This document shows, piece by piece, positions 12,362 through 23,043 of a stretch of DNA of 64,000 nucleotides. The DNA lies in NCBI GenBank assembly GCA_933228895.1, contig OW121847.1, forward strand, positions 48,420,992 through 48,484,991, read 5' to 3'. The DNA is from Platycnemis pennipes (taxonomy: Eukaryota; Arthropoda; Insecta; Odonata; Platycnemididae). The notes under the pieces were generated by a model. That model saw only the letters and a list, made by a program, of their open reading frames with translations, was not told the origin of the DNA and did no database searches. The position numbers were made by a program, and so were the translations under genes. Each line of letters begins with the position of its first letter. Position 1 is the first letter of the stretch.

Positions 12362-12562
12362 CTTTATTTATTTATTTATCACAGACCCAAAAACAACACA
12401 TGTGGTCATTATATTGGGTACAGCAACTAATAGCAATTGCACAAGCACAAACATCTATGCTCCGGCAGTAAAAACCTACCCGGGCGGGATTGGAACCCAC
12501 GACCCTGGGATTGACAGGCAAGGGATTTACCTCGTCGTACCCGGGCCGGCAAGTAGTCGGTG
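12362..12562 (-). mobile_element. tRNA-derived SINE with (AAAT)n tail, minus strand
   Basis: Read on the minus strand, a tRNA-like head includes CTTGCCTGTCAATCCCAGGG, then GTCGTGGGTTCCAATCCCGCC. The latter contains a near-consensus B box (12484-12498). A unique body of about 110 bp follows, ending in a (AAAT)3-4 tail at about 12365-12380. Head, body and tandem tail are the standard SINE arrangement. It converges on the SINE at 12157-12330, and only about 30 bp separate their 3' ends. The A box is poorly conserved. Confidence 0.75.
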
Positions 12563-15500
12563 TATCTTCACAATTTAGAAAAAAACTTCGGTTTCAACAC
12601 AACTTTTATCTGAAAAACAATCGCAAATGAAGAAAATTCAAGTAATGGGTAATGATCAGCGGATAACGTACAAAAAATATATACATTCAGGTGGAAAACC
12701 ACATCTTCATCAAAATTGACCACTTTGCCACGGTGACCAAGAGATCATTTACATCCCCGTTGTCAAAAAACGAGGAAATGTTTTGTTTCGCGCGGGAATA
12801 TGGAAGAAACGGCTTAGCATGGTAACAAAAGGAGTTAAAGTGAACAGTTATGACAGATTTGCGAAGCAGAAAGCGAACGGATATTCTGCGTGTCGACGCC
12901 GCGGTGGGGACATTCCGTGCGCTGCGGGGGTTTAGTCCAAACGAGTTTTAATTCGACGCCGTACGCACTTGAACGCGCTCGCGGGGATTAACGAGCTTCC
13001 GGAGAATTACTGTTTCGAGGCTGCGGCACTCGCATTTACATAAAGCGATTTGCATATTCAGGAGGGCTTGTTTATGAAAGGTTTTCTTTTTAACTTGATG
13101 GCCCGAGCGCAAGATGTGTAACGCGGAGAAGGACGTGCCCCACGAATAATTTATTTCTGAGGCAATTGAGTTCGTTGAGCGCTTGTGAGGTTAAGTGACA
13201 GAATTAAAATTTATGTGCGGTCATAGTTATAGAAGATATACAGAATACTGGAAAAAACATGGAAATCACACAAGGACAATGTTTGTTAAATATAGCCAAA
13301 TTAAGCAAAATTACAGTAAAGTTCGCGGGTAAATACTATGGATTTTACTCACGTAGCTTCAGCTCTAAAGTTCGCAAGAATCAAGTGCAATATATACTCA
13401 CACCTGTGATCGTATGTCATGACTCGACTCAGAGGAAAAAATCAGAAGGAACACATGAACAGAAGGAACACAGAACAGAAATCAGAAGGCCACCACACGG
13501 GATTCGTCTTGAATAAAACGCACGAAATTTCAACTACAGACTGTTTTCAGTGAATGAAAACGCATACAGCCGGTTAAAGGTGGTTAAGCTAAGAATGTGA
13601 TTACGTCCAGCAAAGAGGGGGGCTCATATTTTATAAATTTGCCTCCTTCATCCTCCATCTACACCCTGAATTGACGTTCATAAAGGGTGTGGACGAGGGA
13701 ATTGACGGGGGCGAGGATGTAGCACGCTGGAGAGGAGTTGTACACAAGGGAGAGGAGAGGGGGTGTTAGATTGAGTATACGCAGGCGAGGAAATAGGTCG
13801 AGGCGGGTGGAGGGGACTCCAGGCGCATTGTATGTGTAATGCGGGTTGATGGATATTCAGGAAACCAGAGGGATGCGCGCGGAGGGGGAAGATGAAGGCG
13901 AGCTCGGCTCGGGGAGAGGGATAAGCCGGGGAACGGATTTTTTTTCACCGGAGTCAGCAGCATCCCTTTGGAATCGCGGGCGTCGAGCGGAAGCGAGAGG
14001 AAGGGTTACGGCGGAGGTCTCCCCGGCGAGTGCAAGAGCGGAGGGAGAAGTGGAGGAGGATGGATTATTTCTATTTGCAATCTGGGTTAAAAAGAACTCC
14101 ATGCGTGCATCTGAGTCTTGCCGGAATGGGAGGCGAGTGTGATATCTGTCCAAGGAGTAGGAATCTACGAAAAGAGGAAGGATGCCCTTCGTTTTCGGAA
14201 AAAAATAGAAATTTTCAGAGGCGTGAATTTGTGAGAGACAAGGGAAAAAGGATAGCATAACTCCTTGAAAAGAAATAAATTGACACAATATTCGAGATCC
14301 TTCTAGGGGAAAAATACGGTATTCACACCTAGCAATGAAAATATTTTTATTCCCAGCAGAAGTGTTTCACCATTTAAATGTGATTCAATTAAACTGGGGA
14401 TGAGGCCTGGGTGTTTGTTTAGCTGAGTGGATAATCGGCTAAAACTATCATTTTTTATGCTCTTTTCTCCTGGAAAAAGAAATTAACTTTTTTCATAGGA
14501 AACGATAAAAGAACTCAAACGGAAAAGCAAAGGTACGATCACCGAGTTGACTTAATATGTAACTTAAAAGCTCGAAAAATAATATACGTTCCAGAAGGGT
14601 CGGTAATCTGATTTATTCAGAAGCACTCGGACGGCAGCGATTGGCAATAAATCAAAAAAATTATGAAAATGTTTGAAAAAATCCAAAAGCAAGGAGGGGA
14701 TTCTGGCTAATATTTTTTGTTCCTTGGTCAGAGCATAAAGTCATCGACCTGGTATGAATATAATTTTGAAATTAATTTAGTTATAAAACAGGTATTTTAT
14801 TTTTCGGACGTTAAAAATATGGTTTATAAAACACTACAGCAGCCCATGCTGAGTAAAATAGAGCTGTACAGATAAAAATTATCACATCATCAAAGCTTGA
14901 GAAGAAAGTAAAAAAAAGGCCAGATTGAAACACGAAAGCAGAACTAGGGAAATTAATTAGAAAGCTAAGTCGTGTATATAAATTTCATTTTCCGAAGTAC
15001 CACGAAATAACTTTAAATTTAAGCATTTATGGAAAGAGAAAACCAATGGAAAATATTTGCCTTCAATTATAGGCAAGGACTAATTGAAGGAATGAACAGA
15101 GTCACTTGCCGGGTTCGACACTAAACGACGAAACTAGTCCAGTATAAGTCAGTAACTCAGTGCCACGACGTTGAACACGCGCCGGTAGCCGTATCGTCAC
15201 TGGCACACGATTGGACAAGGGAGGATACCTTACGCCTTCCCTCACCTCTCTCCTCACTACTTCTCCCTCCAAACCCTCGCAATGACAACAACGACGTGAG
15301 CGGAGCCTGGTCGCCAAGGGAATCGGCCAGACAAATGAGGTGCGATTCGCGGCGGGGCGGAAACAAGCCTCGTCACGATGAATACCGAAGGGTGGGGGAG
15401 GAAAGAGAAGAAAGGGGAGTTGGAGAGAGAGTGTTCCGATGAGAGAGAGGTGGCGAAGAGAGAGAGGAGTGAGAAATAGAAGGAAGGAGAAAGAGAGATA

Positions 15501-17254
15501 CAAGGGAGTGAGAGAGAGAGAGAGAGAAAGAGGCGGGTGAAGTTTACGAGCGGCAAAAAAAGTTGGTTGGCTTTCAGACATTTTTCGCACCCCCCATGCA
15601 TGCATGCCAACCTCCGCGCAACTCGGTGACATAAAAGGGCATGCTTTAGGCACACGATGAATACCACACGAGGGTAAGCCGCAGCTCTCATATCTGCTGG
15701 GCAAATTTATGAATTGCCTCGGGCTCTGGCGCGCATCGTGCCCATACCCAGCCAGGGCCATGGAACCCGGATTCGAAAAACCGCCGCCCATATGTTATTG
15801 AGCTCCGGTGAAACATTCAAGGGAGGTATACGTCCATAATTTCCCAAACAGAGTGATGATGCTCGGGAAAAATTAAATTGGTAACTTTAATCGTGGCGAT
15901 GAAATGCAATTAATGGTGTTCTGGATGCTCGCTGCTGCAAAAAAAAGATATGCACATACTAAAAACTAGTGCAGTCGTTTGCTGGTAATGGGTACGTCTC
16001 GCAGATTTCCATAAATGTGGCGATAAGTGAAGTAGGCACAAGCGTAGTGAGGAAGGATTTCAAGGAAGCGTTCAATTTACATGATGCTACGAGCATACCA
16101 AAATTTTCTCGCCAAGCATGAGAAAGCAATGGGGATGTCACTCGGAATCTGACCTAGATTTCTTTAAAAACAAAAAAAATAAACTTGTGAAAAATAACAC
16201 TTTACATTCAGTTTTTAACGTTCATAAATGTATGTACATACATATCCTATTCAAATTTTATTTTTTGGAGGCTTTCTGGCAGATATTTCATGTAGGAATA
16301 TATGGGCTAGCTTATTGAATCTTGATAAAGCAACAGTGCTAGTCTTTATGACCAAGACTTTACAATGTGATGTTCCAACTGAATTTCGATAAGAAAAATA
16401 AAATGTAAATTGGAGGGGTGGGCGGGGGTCTTCTGGAGCCCCCCTGGCACTTAAACCTCTTTAGATCCATTGTGCCAACCCACATTTAACCTGCCCGCTA
16501 CTCGCAAACAGGGAACTAAAGCACCGCGGTAGAGGTATGGAGGGGGGCTACCCATAAAGAAAAATAAGTTATAGACCAAATTTTTCACCATTTCTTGTCA
16601 CTAATAATCTCATTACAAATCAAAATATTCTAGTTCCACAAAAGAGTCACTAGTTATTTTTAACTTTAATTGCTAATATATTTATAATGTTGTAAAATTT
16701 GAATCTAGGAATAAATTGTACGCACTATAAACATTATAAGTCGTTTTTCACAATATTTGGCGAAACAGCTGACAAGGGCATCGAATATAGTATTCCCACT
16801 TCAGTCACTGGCTACATTCTTCGAGGAAATTGAATTAGCAACGACTTAAGATGCACTCCTCCATTACCCTTCCTTCACACAACTGATTTACAGTTCTATA
16901 TAGCACATGAGTCTGGGCTACACTCCACCAAGTTAATTTTAGAAATGTTTGATTATGATTTTTAAAGCATATTATTTTGATTCCAGTTTCGCAAAACCTT
17001 CTCAAACTTTTAGAACTTACGTTACATCAAGACAAAAATTTTATTGCCAACGATTTAGTTGTGTCATGGATAAATGTACTCTCTTCAAAAACTGTGAAAT
17101 ACAAAGTTAAATATTGTGTGTAGACCGTGGTGACGAAATTAGGAAGAAGATAGAATTGACTTCTTCAGGAGAGACCTAACTTCCATGAGTAGAAATCTCA
17201 CAACTATATTTTCTTCCGACGCGTAGTATACTAAAAAAGCTAATAGCATTCAAG
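12563..17254. other. Non-coding stretch with GC-rich and purine-rich patches
   Basis: No gene is supported. GC- and CpG-rich patches lie at about 12890-13000, 13790-14060 and 15100-15400. The last runs into a purine-rich tract holding a (GA)n microsatellite at about 15510-15528. G and C runs occur at 16413-16550. Long open frames here (for example minus 15102-15791) come from low-complexity Ser/Leu and Pro coding of these tracts and have no domain signature. The CpG-rich patches could be regulatory, but nothing in the sequence decides it. Confidence 0.4.
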
Positions 17255-17640
17255 GCTAAACATGACATTACTTTTCCCTTGAGGATTTTCTTCATCAGGC
17301 CACCATGTCTCAAGATATGACTGGTTTTAAGTTGCTCCGTCTACATTTTAAGTTTTTCAGAAAGCTTAACTTTTCGCCCATTTCTTCTAAGGGCTTCTTC
17401 GTTTGTCACTCGGTCGATCCATTTCATCTTTATCATTCTTCTGCAAAATCACATCCAAAATGTTCTAACCTTGACTTCTCTACTGTTGTCATCGCCCATG
17501 CTATGCAGAAGCGTGCTCCAGATGTATGTTCCTGATGTGTCCTTGTTCCCACGTTTGTACATCTAGCTGCAATTAGATTCTTATATCGGTAGAATCCCAT
17601 CTTTGCCTGAGCTGAGCTGAGCAGAATTAAAAAAGGTTAA
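17255..17640 (-). pseudogene. Decayed LINE ORF2 C-terminal fragment
   Basis: On the minus strand, three frames in succession match the C-terminal region of endonuclease/reverse-transcriptase LINE proteins. The first piece is AQAKMGFYRYKNLIAARC and the second is TYIWSTLLHS. The third is AWAMTTVEKSRLEHF and the fourth is RRMIKMKWIDRVTNEEALRR, followed by HILRHGGLMKKIL. These correspond in order to the family's 'YxWSxLLYGCExWT', 'RLExFEMWCYRRM', 'WxDRVTNEEVLRRI' and 'GHILRHxGLLK' landmarks. At least two frameshifts and an in-frame stop show it is dead. It probably belongs to an RTE- or Jockey-like clade; the RT core itself is missing, so the clade is inferred. No tail or target duplication was found. 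Confidence 0.75.
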
Positions 17641-19424
17641 TCACTGGAAAAAGCAAATTTATGTTTTTCACCATTTGCATTCCTAGTTTCCAGGATTTTA
17701 CTAATCGTCTAATAACATTTTTCCTTAGTTAGTTGGCAAAGTTCGATTTCCCCCTCCTACGTACTAATAAGCAAAGGAAACGGAAGTACTTGAAAATTAT
17801 TCGTCCTTAATAATGCAAGTTATCAATCGGTAAATGTCGTCAGCGTGTTTTTATTGAAAAGACAACCATTTGCACTTTCCCTTTAAATTATAAGTAACCG
17901 GCATAGTGTACAATACTCGCGGTGATTGAAGATGCGATGCTAAAAATGCTCGATTTTTCAGAGGAGGACACGGTGATGAGAAAAAACGCTCCTCGTTCCC
18001 AAGGATATTGTGGGCATGCAAACACATTACTCCCAACAAAGCTCCTACAATGTTTGATGCTCACGGAGATCTTTCACCAGTGTGGCATTGAATTTGCATC
18101 AAATCCATGCAAGCTCAGTCCTGAGCACACGCTTTTGGCTTAAGCCGGAACAAAAACTCTCGAGGATCTCTTCCGCACGACGAATTGAAAGCGCGGAAAC
18201 GCGCAACGCGGACGGGAAAGGGTGGAGAACGGCGGGAACGGAGCAAAGAGAGAGGGAAAGAACAGTCCGAAGGGAACAAGAAGTGACAAAAGGGAGAATG
18301 GGATGAGGAGGAATGGGAGACAAGGCATCGTCGGCACTGGCACGACCAAAGGGTCGCTCTCCGGTACTCATTGTGATGGAAATGTGATTCCGCATGCACA
18401 ACCCCTCACCTGCTCACCAAAAGAGGAGAAGGGAGAGATCTAGTTCCGATAGAATCCCAGGCCTCATTCATTCTGTTCCTGACCCTCCTACTCATTCGGC
18501 CCCCTCAATCTGCAGATTTTCGAACAAGCAAGTCGATGAGGGCCCGGCTAGCCAGGGGGATGAATCGCCCCATGCCAATGAGGGAGGGGGAGAGAGTTAG
18601 CTGGTCGGCGCTTCTTCTTGATTAGCGGTGGGAGGAAGCGAATCACCAGGCAAGTGACGTGGACTTGTGAATATTTAGAGAGCCTGTTTCGTCCCTTCTC
18701 CCTCTGCACCGTCCGAAGCAAGCCGAAATCTCGCATAAGCCTTCAAAATGGTGCGTAGATTTCAAAAGCGGGGGATAACAGTCGGACGTAGTCACGGATT
18801 AATCTGATTCGGGGTGAACGTGGGGCAAAAAGTATGATTTTCAGTGACCGATGTAACGTGTGCATTTAGAGAAACACCTTTGCAACTTGCTTGAGAAATA
18901 AATCAGTTCAAATCTCTTCGGGCAACAATTCTTTTCCATGAATTCAGTGGTTCGTCGGTTCGATTCGCCAAGCGAAAACAGACATCTATTCGGAAAATAT
19001 TCGCTTTAAGAATGAAAATAGCTAAACACCTAAAAACGACAAGGCCGAAGTATTTCATGCCGTAGAATAGAGTTTGAATAATTATACCAGACAAGAGAAG
19101 ATTTTCAAATAGAAAGTATTAATGATCTCAGGTGTGATGTCATGCAAAGAATCGATCATACATTAGGGATTAAAAAGAAAACCTATTTAATGCCAACGGA
19201 ACATGTCAGTTCAAAAGTCGTTTTGACGTTTTGAGTTAAAAATAACGCTACCGGAAAAACGTTTGGGTAATAAATGTAGTGTGGAAAGTACAGATGAGTG
19301 TTTTTTCACTTACCGGACACAAAATATCAGCAAATGACAAACGTTATTTAGTTTGACTTTTACCTAAGACTATAATTTCAGTTTAATATTACCAACAATT
19401 TCCGTTATAGTTGTGCATACATGG
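17641..19424. other. Non-coding stretch
   Basis: No gene is supported. A GC-rich, purine-biased patch at about 18150-18620 yields overlapping open frames on both strands without domains. A short (CTGAG)n run lies at about 17610-17627. The AT-rich remainder leads into the (AAT)n target of the R4/Dong-like element. Confidence 0.4.
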
Positions 19425-19457
19425 TATAATAATAATAATAATAATAATAATGTTTAT
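19425..19457. repeat. (AAT)n target tract and left target-site duplication
   Basis: An (AAT)n run ends in GTTTAT, directly abutting the first G of the retrotransposon. The final 21 bp (19437-19457: five AAT units, then GTTTAT) recur exactly at 23171-23191 on the other side of the element. The non-repetitive GTTTAT within the match shows it is a duplication and not just two unrelated microsatellites. Dong elements are known to insert into TAA repeats, and the site fits that habit. Confidence 0.8.
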
Positions 19458-19529
19458 GGGGTCAAAAACGGACCACCAGCCTCCTCGTGGCGTCCCCGGT
19501 AACGGCTTCGGCCGGCTAATGGTGGCCGT
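19458..19529 (+). ncRNA. HDV-like self-cleaving ribozyme at the 5' end of the retrotransposon
   Basis: A hepatitis-delta-like double pseudoknot can be drawn by eye. P1 pairs 19458-19463 (GGGGTC) with 19492-19497 (GTCCCC), with one U-U mismatch at 19462/19493. P2 pairs 19468-19478 with 19520-19529: 10 bp with bulged A19472. P3 pairs 19479-19481 with 19489-19491, closing the 7-nt loop TCCTCGT. P1.1 pairs CC (19483-19484) with GG (19498-19499). P4 is CGGC-TTCG-GCCG (19503-19514). The J4/2 strand GCTAA puts C19516 where the catalytic cytosine of the family lies, followed by N-A-A. The string CAGCCTCCTCG matches the same region of the delta ribozyme. Cleavage is expected just 5' of G19458, exactly at the element boundary given by the TSD. 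Such ribozymes are known at the 5' ends of R2 and several other non-LTR elements, where they trim the transcript from upstream RNA. The mismatch in P1 could weaken activity. Confidence 0.85.
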
Positions 19530-19650
19530 CTGCTTGTGGGGTTAACCTCCCCACTCGCGGAAATATTGGGTTCCTAAGAAATCCAGTGACGCCACCCACA
19601 ACAGGCCCTTCTCGGATGAGGGCCCTAGCAAAGTTGGGTGTGGCAAACCT

Positions 19651-22600
19651 ATGCCATCAAAAAAGGGAGCTCGCATGGAGTGGACGGAGACCCTGAGGGG
19701 AGACCTTCTCGCTTGCCATGCTGCCAGTGAGCCAAGTCGCAGGGGATATATGGCGAGGATGCACTCTTTGTGGTGTGAGATACATCCTGAACATAACCAT
19801 CTGTTGCAGCAGAATCTGCGCGACTACGCCAATCACCTGCGCAAGAAAACGACACCCCAACCGCAAGATCAGAGTAGCATACCACCGGCCAAGGCTCTAT
19901 CTCCTACCAAGGCAGATGTACCTCCTACTGCCGGTGCTCCCGCCGAACTTTCGGCGAAGGGAGACGAGCTGAAGGCCGATTCTGATCTGCTTCAGCGGTT
20001 GGAAAACACGATAAGCTACGATGAGACGACTACCAGGCAGAGAAATATTCATCATAAAATTTCTCTGCGGGACAAACAGCTGTCCCAGTTGAATGGCATC
20101 GTAGATATGATCCTGACCGAAACGAGTAGCCTCTGGGAAATAGACTGCGTGGTATATGCTGCCGCCACACTGTTGGCATCTCCCCGAGTGCCTGCCACTT
20201 GGGAGACTAAAGCAGCAAACAGGCTTAAACAGCTTAATGCCAAAATCACGCTGGCAAGACAACAGGTGTCGAGATTTCAGTGTGTGATGGATTACCTTTC
20301 CTCCGGTCGGGCCTTTACGCCGAAGGTCAAGCGCATTGCGCGTGCGATCCGGAGAGACCACCACACACTGAACAAAAGAGTACTGCTTACCCTTAAGCAG
20401 CACGAGGTAGATAGAGTGCGGGCACTTACAACGGCGAGGAAGAAGTTGGTCAAAAGGACCAAGGCCAGGAAAGAGAACTCCACCTTCTCCTTTCAGCCGT
20501 CCCGCCTCTTCCGACCCCCTCCACCTGTTGTCCAAACACCACCATCTGTCCCGGAGGTGGAACGTTTCTGGAAGGACATCTACGAGACTAGGAAGCCATT
20601 CAACGAAGGTACTCCAGCTATTGCCCACTTTAAAGAGTTTTGTGACCGCCACCTAGACGATATGGATCGTCCCATCTCAGTCACGGAAAGTGATGTGAAG
20701 AAGGCCTTCTCTGGCAAGAAGAACTTCACTGCTCCAGGAATGGACGCAGTGAATAACTTCTGGTGGAAAAAGTTCTCTTCCACGCACAAACACCTGGCCA
20801 GAATCTTCACATCCTTCCTGTCAGGAACGGAGCCAATTCCGTCCTGGCTGACTGAGGGGCGAACGGTCCTAATACCGAAAAAGGGAGACTTGTCCGATCC
20901 GAAGAATTACCGCCCTATAACCTGTCTCAACACTGTATACAAGGCGTTCACTTCCATCTTGAACGACCTTATCCTCCGCCACGTCCAACCGGTATGGGAG
21001 GAAGTGTACGAGCAGAGGGGCTCCAAGAAAGGCATCGCGGGATGCAAGGACAACCTGCTCATTGATAGGTGTGTGAGCCAGGACGCTTGTCAATACAAGC
21101 GTAACCTGTCAATGGGCTGGGTGGACTACAAGAAGGCTTTTGATACCACCTCTCATGAGCTGATTATAGCCATGCTGAGGTACATGAAAGTCCACCCAGA
21201 GGTTGTGTCCTGCATCGAACGCCTGTTACCACTATGGAAGACGCGGTTCGCCATACCATATGGCAAGAAGAACGTCTACACGGATTTGGTAACATACCAC
21301 CGTGGCGTTTTTCAAGGCGATAGCCTCAGTCCCCTCCTGTTCTGTTTATCTCTCCTCCCACTGTCCGTTCAGTTAAGACGAGGTAGGGGATATATGTGCG
21401 GTGTCCCGTCAAAAAGGGAGCATAAGGTCACCCATCTTTTCTATATGGATGACCTGAAGCTTTATGCTTCAAGCGCGAAAGACCTGCGCCTGGCGTTGGA
21501 CACCGTACGCAGATACAGTGAGGATATAGGGATGGAATTCGGATTGGACAAGTGCGCGACCATCCATCTGGCGAAAGGAAAGATTTCGGAAGACCAGGAA
21601 GACGTGCAGCTCGTTGACGGAAACGCTATTCGTCTTCTTGATGAAGACGAAGCGTATGAATATCTTGGCGTCCCCCAGCGCCGGTTGCAGGAGGTGAGAG
21701 CAGTGAAGGAAAGGCTTGCAGCGAAATACAGGCAGACTCTCAGGCGAATCTGGAGCTCTGACCTGTCAGGCAAGAACAAAGTTCTTGCGACCAACACCTT
21801 CGCGGTTCCAACACTGCTCTACACCTTCGGTTGCATCAAATGGAATGTCAACGAGCTGCAAAACCTCGACAGGGGAACGAGGAAAATGATGACCTTATAC
21901 CGCAGTCTTCATCCGAAGTCTTCCGTCGCCAGATTGTATCTCCCGAGAAGGCTAGGTGGTAGAGGGCTGATAAGCCTGGAGTGCCTTCATGACAGAGTAG
22001 TCCTGAATACGGCTTGCCGCGTGTTCCACAGCACGGACCCCCTTATGCTGCTCGTGAAGAAACACGAGAGTGTCGGCAAAGGGGCGTTCCTATTCCAGGC
22101 GGCGAAAAGGGCAGCAGATGGCCTCGGTTTGGACTTGGACCTTACTTCCAGCGGAGAAGCGTGCGAAAAATCAATCTTGTCGCTGGAGGCGGACGTGTTA
22201 AAGCTCGAAATAAAGAATGCGGAGCAAAAGATCCTGCTCCGCAAGCATACCGAGAAGCCCATGCATGGAAGTTTCTATCGAAACTTGGAAACGCATGGGC
22301 TATCGAAGGAGCTCACGTTCGCCTTCCTGCGCTCCGCAGGTCTGAAGTCCGAGACCGAGGGATTCGTGCTTGCGTGCCAGGATGGTGTCATCAACACCCT
22401 CGTGTACCGTCGCCTCATCTTTGGGGCAAACGTGACGGACACGAGATGCAGAGCGTGCCGAAGGCAGCCGGAGACATTAGGTCATCTACTCTCCGGCTGC
22501 AGCTTCTATGCGAAGAACGCATATATAAACCGGCACAACTCAGCTCTGCGGGTGTTGTATTACCATCTAAGACACCATTACGGCATAGACGCGAATCCGG

Positions 22601-23043
22601 TGCTGCCTTACGTCCCTGGAGACATCGAGTCCGTCGTGGAGAACGATAAGTGTAAGATCTGGTGGAATTATTCCTTCTCCACCTCCAGGCAATTGGAGGC
22701 GACGAAGCCTGATATCGTTCTCCTCGACAATCTCTCTCATGCCATGTTCGTGATCGAGTTTTCGGCACCGGCGGAAATGAACATGGCAGCGAAGGAGATT
22801 GAAAAAAGGACTAAATATCAAGATCTGCTGTGCGAACTCCGGCAAATGTACGCGGGCTACTCTGTGAAACTGGTAGTCCTCATCGTGGGCGTGCTTGGTG
22901 GTGTCAAGAGCTCACTGGTCGAAAATCTCAAGTGCATCCCAGCGTGCAGGGCGCGAGCGGATGCACTTGCAAGTGCAATGCAGAAGGCTGTCCTTCTCGG
23001 GTCTCTCCGCCTGCTTCGTGCGCATGACCCTAATGCCGGGTAG
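19651..23043 (+). CDS. R4/Dong-type retrotransposon polyprotein: reverse transcriptase and restriction-like endonuclease (1130 aa)
   Basis: The protein nicks its target and copies its RNA onto the cut DNA (target-primed reverse transcription). Residues 1-70 hold a Trp-containing helical segment (EWTETLRG..., then YMARMHSLWCEIHPE), plausibly Myb-like DNA binding. The RT spans about residues 360-690. Its catalytic aspartates are D492 in WVDYKKAFD and D600/D601 in YMDD, with GVFQGDSLSPLLF between them. A CCHC knuckle C-x2-C-x8-H-x4-C lies at C933, C936, H945 and C950. The restriction-like nuclease follows with P1020-D1021, E1036 and the K1048-containing KEIEKRTKYQDL. No stop or frameshift interrupts these motifs, so the protein may be functional. 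The ATG at 19651 is the first in frame. The frame is nevertheless open back to 19546, just after a TAA and 17 nt past the ribozyme, so a non-AUG start upstream is possible. Coding GC is well above the flanks. Confidence 0.93.
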   Translation: MPSKKGARMEWTETLRGDLLACHAASEPSRRGYMARMHSLWCEIHPEHNHLLQQNLRDYANHLRKKTTPQPQDQSSIPPAKALSPTKADVPPTAGAPAELSAKGDELKADSDLLQRLENTISYDETTTRQRNIHHKISLRDKQLSQLNGIVDMILTETSSLWEIDCVVYAAATLLASPRVPATWETKAANRLKQLNAKITLARQQVSRFQCVMDYLSSGRAFTPKVKRIARAIRRDHHTLNKRVLLTLKQHEVDRVRALTTARKKLVKRTKARKENSTFSFQPSRLFRPPPPVVQTPPSVPEVERFWKDIYETRKPFNEGTPAIAHFKEFCDRHLDDMDRPISVTESDVKKAFSGKKNFTAPGMDAVNNFWWKKFSSTHKHLARIFTSFLSGTEPIPSWLTEGRTVLIPKKGDLSDPKNYRPITCLNTVYKAFTSILNDLILRHVQPVWEEVYEQRGSKKGIAGCKDNLLIDRCVSQDACQYKRNLSMGWVDYKKAFDTTSHELIIAMLRYMKVHPEVVSCIERLLPLWKTRFAIPYGKKNVYTDLVTYHRGVFQGDSLSPLLFCLSLLPLSVQLRRGRGYMCGVPSKREHKVTHLFYMDDLKLYASSAKDLRLALDTVRRYSEDIGMEFGLDKCATIHLAKGKISEDQEDVQLVDGNAIRLLDEDEAYEYLGVPQRRLQEVRAVKERLAAKYRQTLRRIWSSDLSGKNKVLATNTFAVPTLLYTFGCIKWNVNELQNLDRGTRKMMTLYRSLHPKSSVARLYLPRRLGGRGLISLECLHDRVVLNTACRVFHSTDPLMLLVKKHESVGKGAFLFQAAKRAADGLGLDLDLTSSGEACEKSILSLEADVLKLEIKNAEQKILLRKHTEKPMHGSFYRNLETHGLSKELTFAFLRSAGLKSETEGFVLACQDGVINTLVYRRLIFGANVTDTRCRACRRQPETLGHLLSGCSFYAKNAYINRHNSALRVLYYHLRHHYGIDANPVLPYVPGDIESVVENDKCKIWWNYSFSTSRQLEATKPDIVLLDNLSHAMFVIEFSAPAEMNMAAKEIEKRTKYQDLLCELRQMYAGYSVKLVVLIVGVLGGVKSSLVENLKCIPACRARADALASAMQKAVLLGSLRLLRAHDPNAG

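Noticed and set aside
15102..15791. 229-codon open frame on the minus strand
   Set aside because: It spans a (GA)n microsatellite giving Ser-Leu repeats; no domain and no splice signals.
18950..18985. B-box-like GGTTCGATTCG, possible tRNA gene
   Set aside because: No A box, acceptor stem or anticodon arm can be drawn around it.
19897..20652. Long minus-strand open frame inside the retrotransposon ORF
   Set aside because: It is a shadow of the GC-rich sense frame that encodes the retrotransposon protein.
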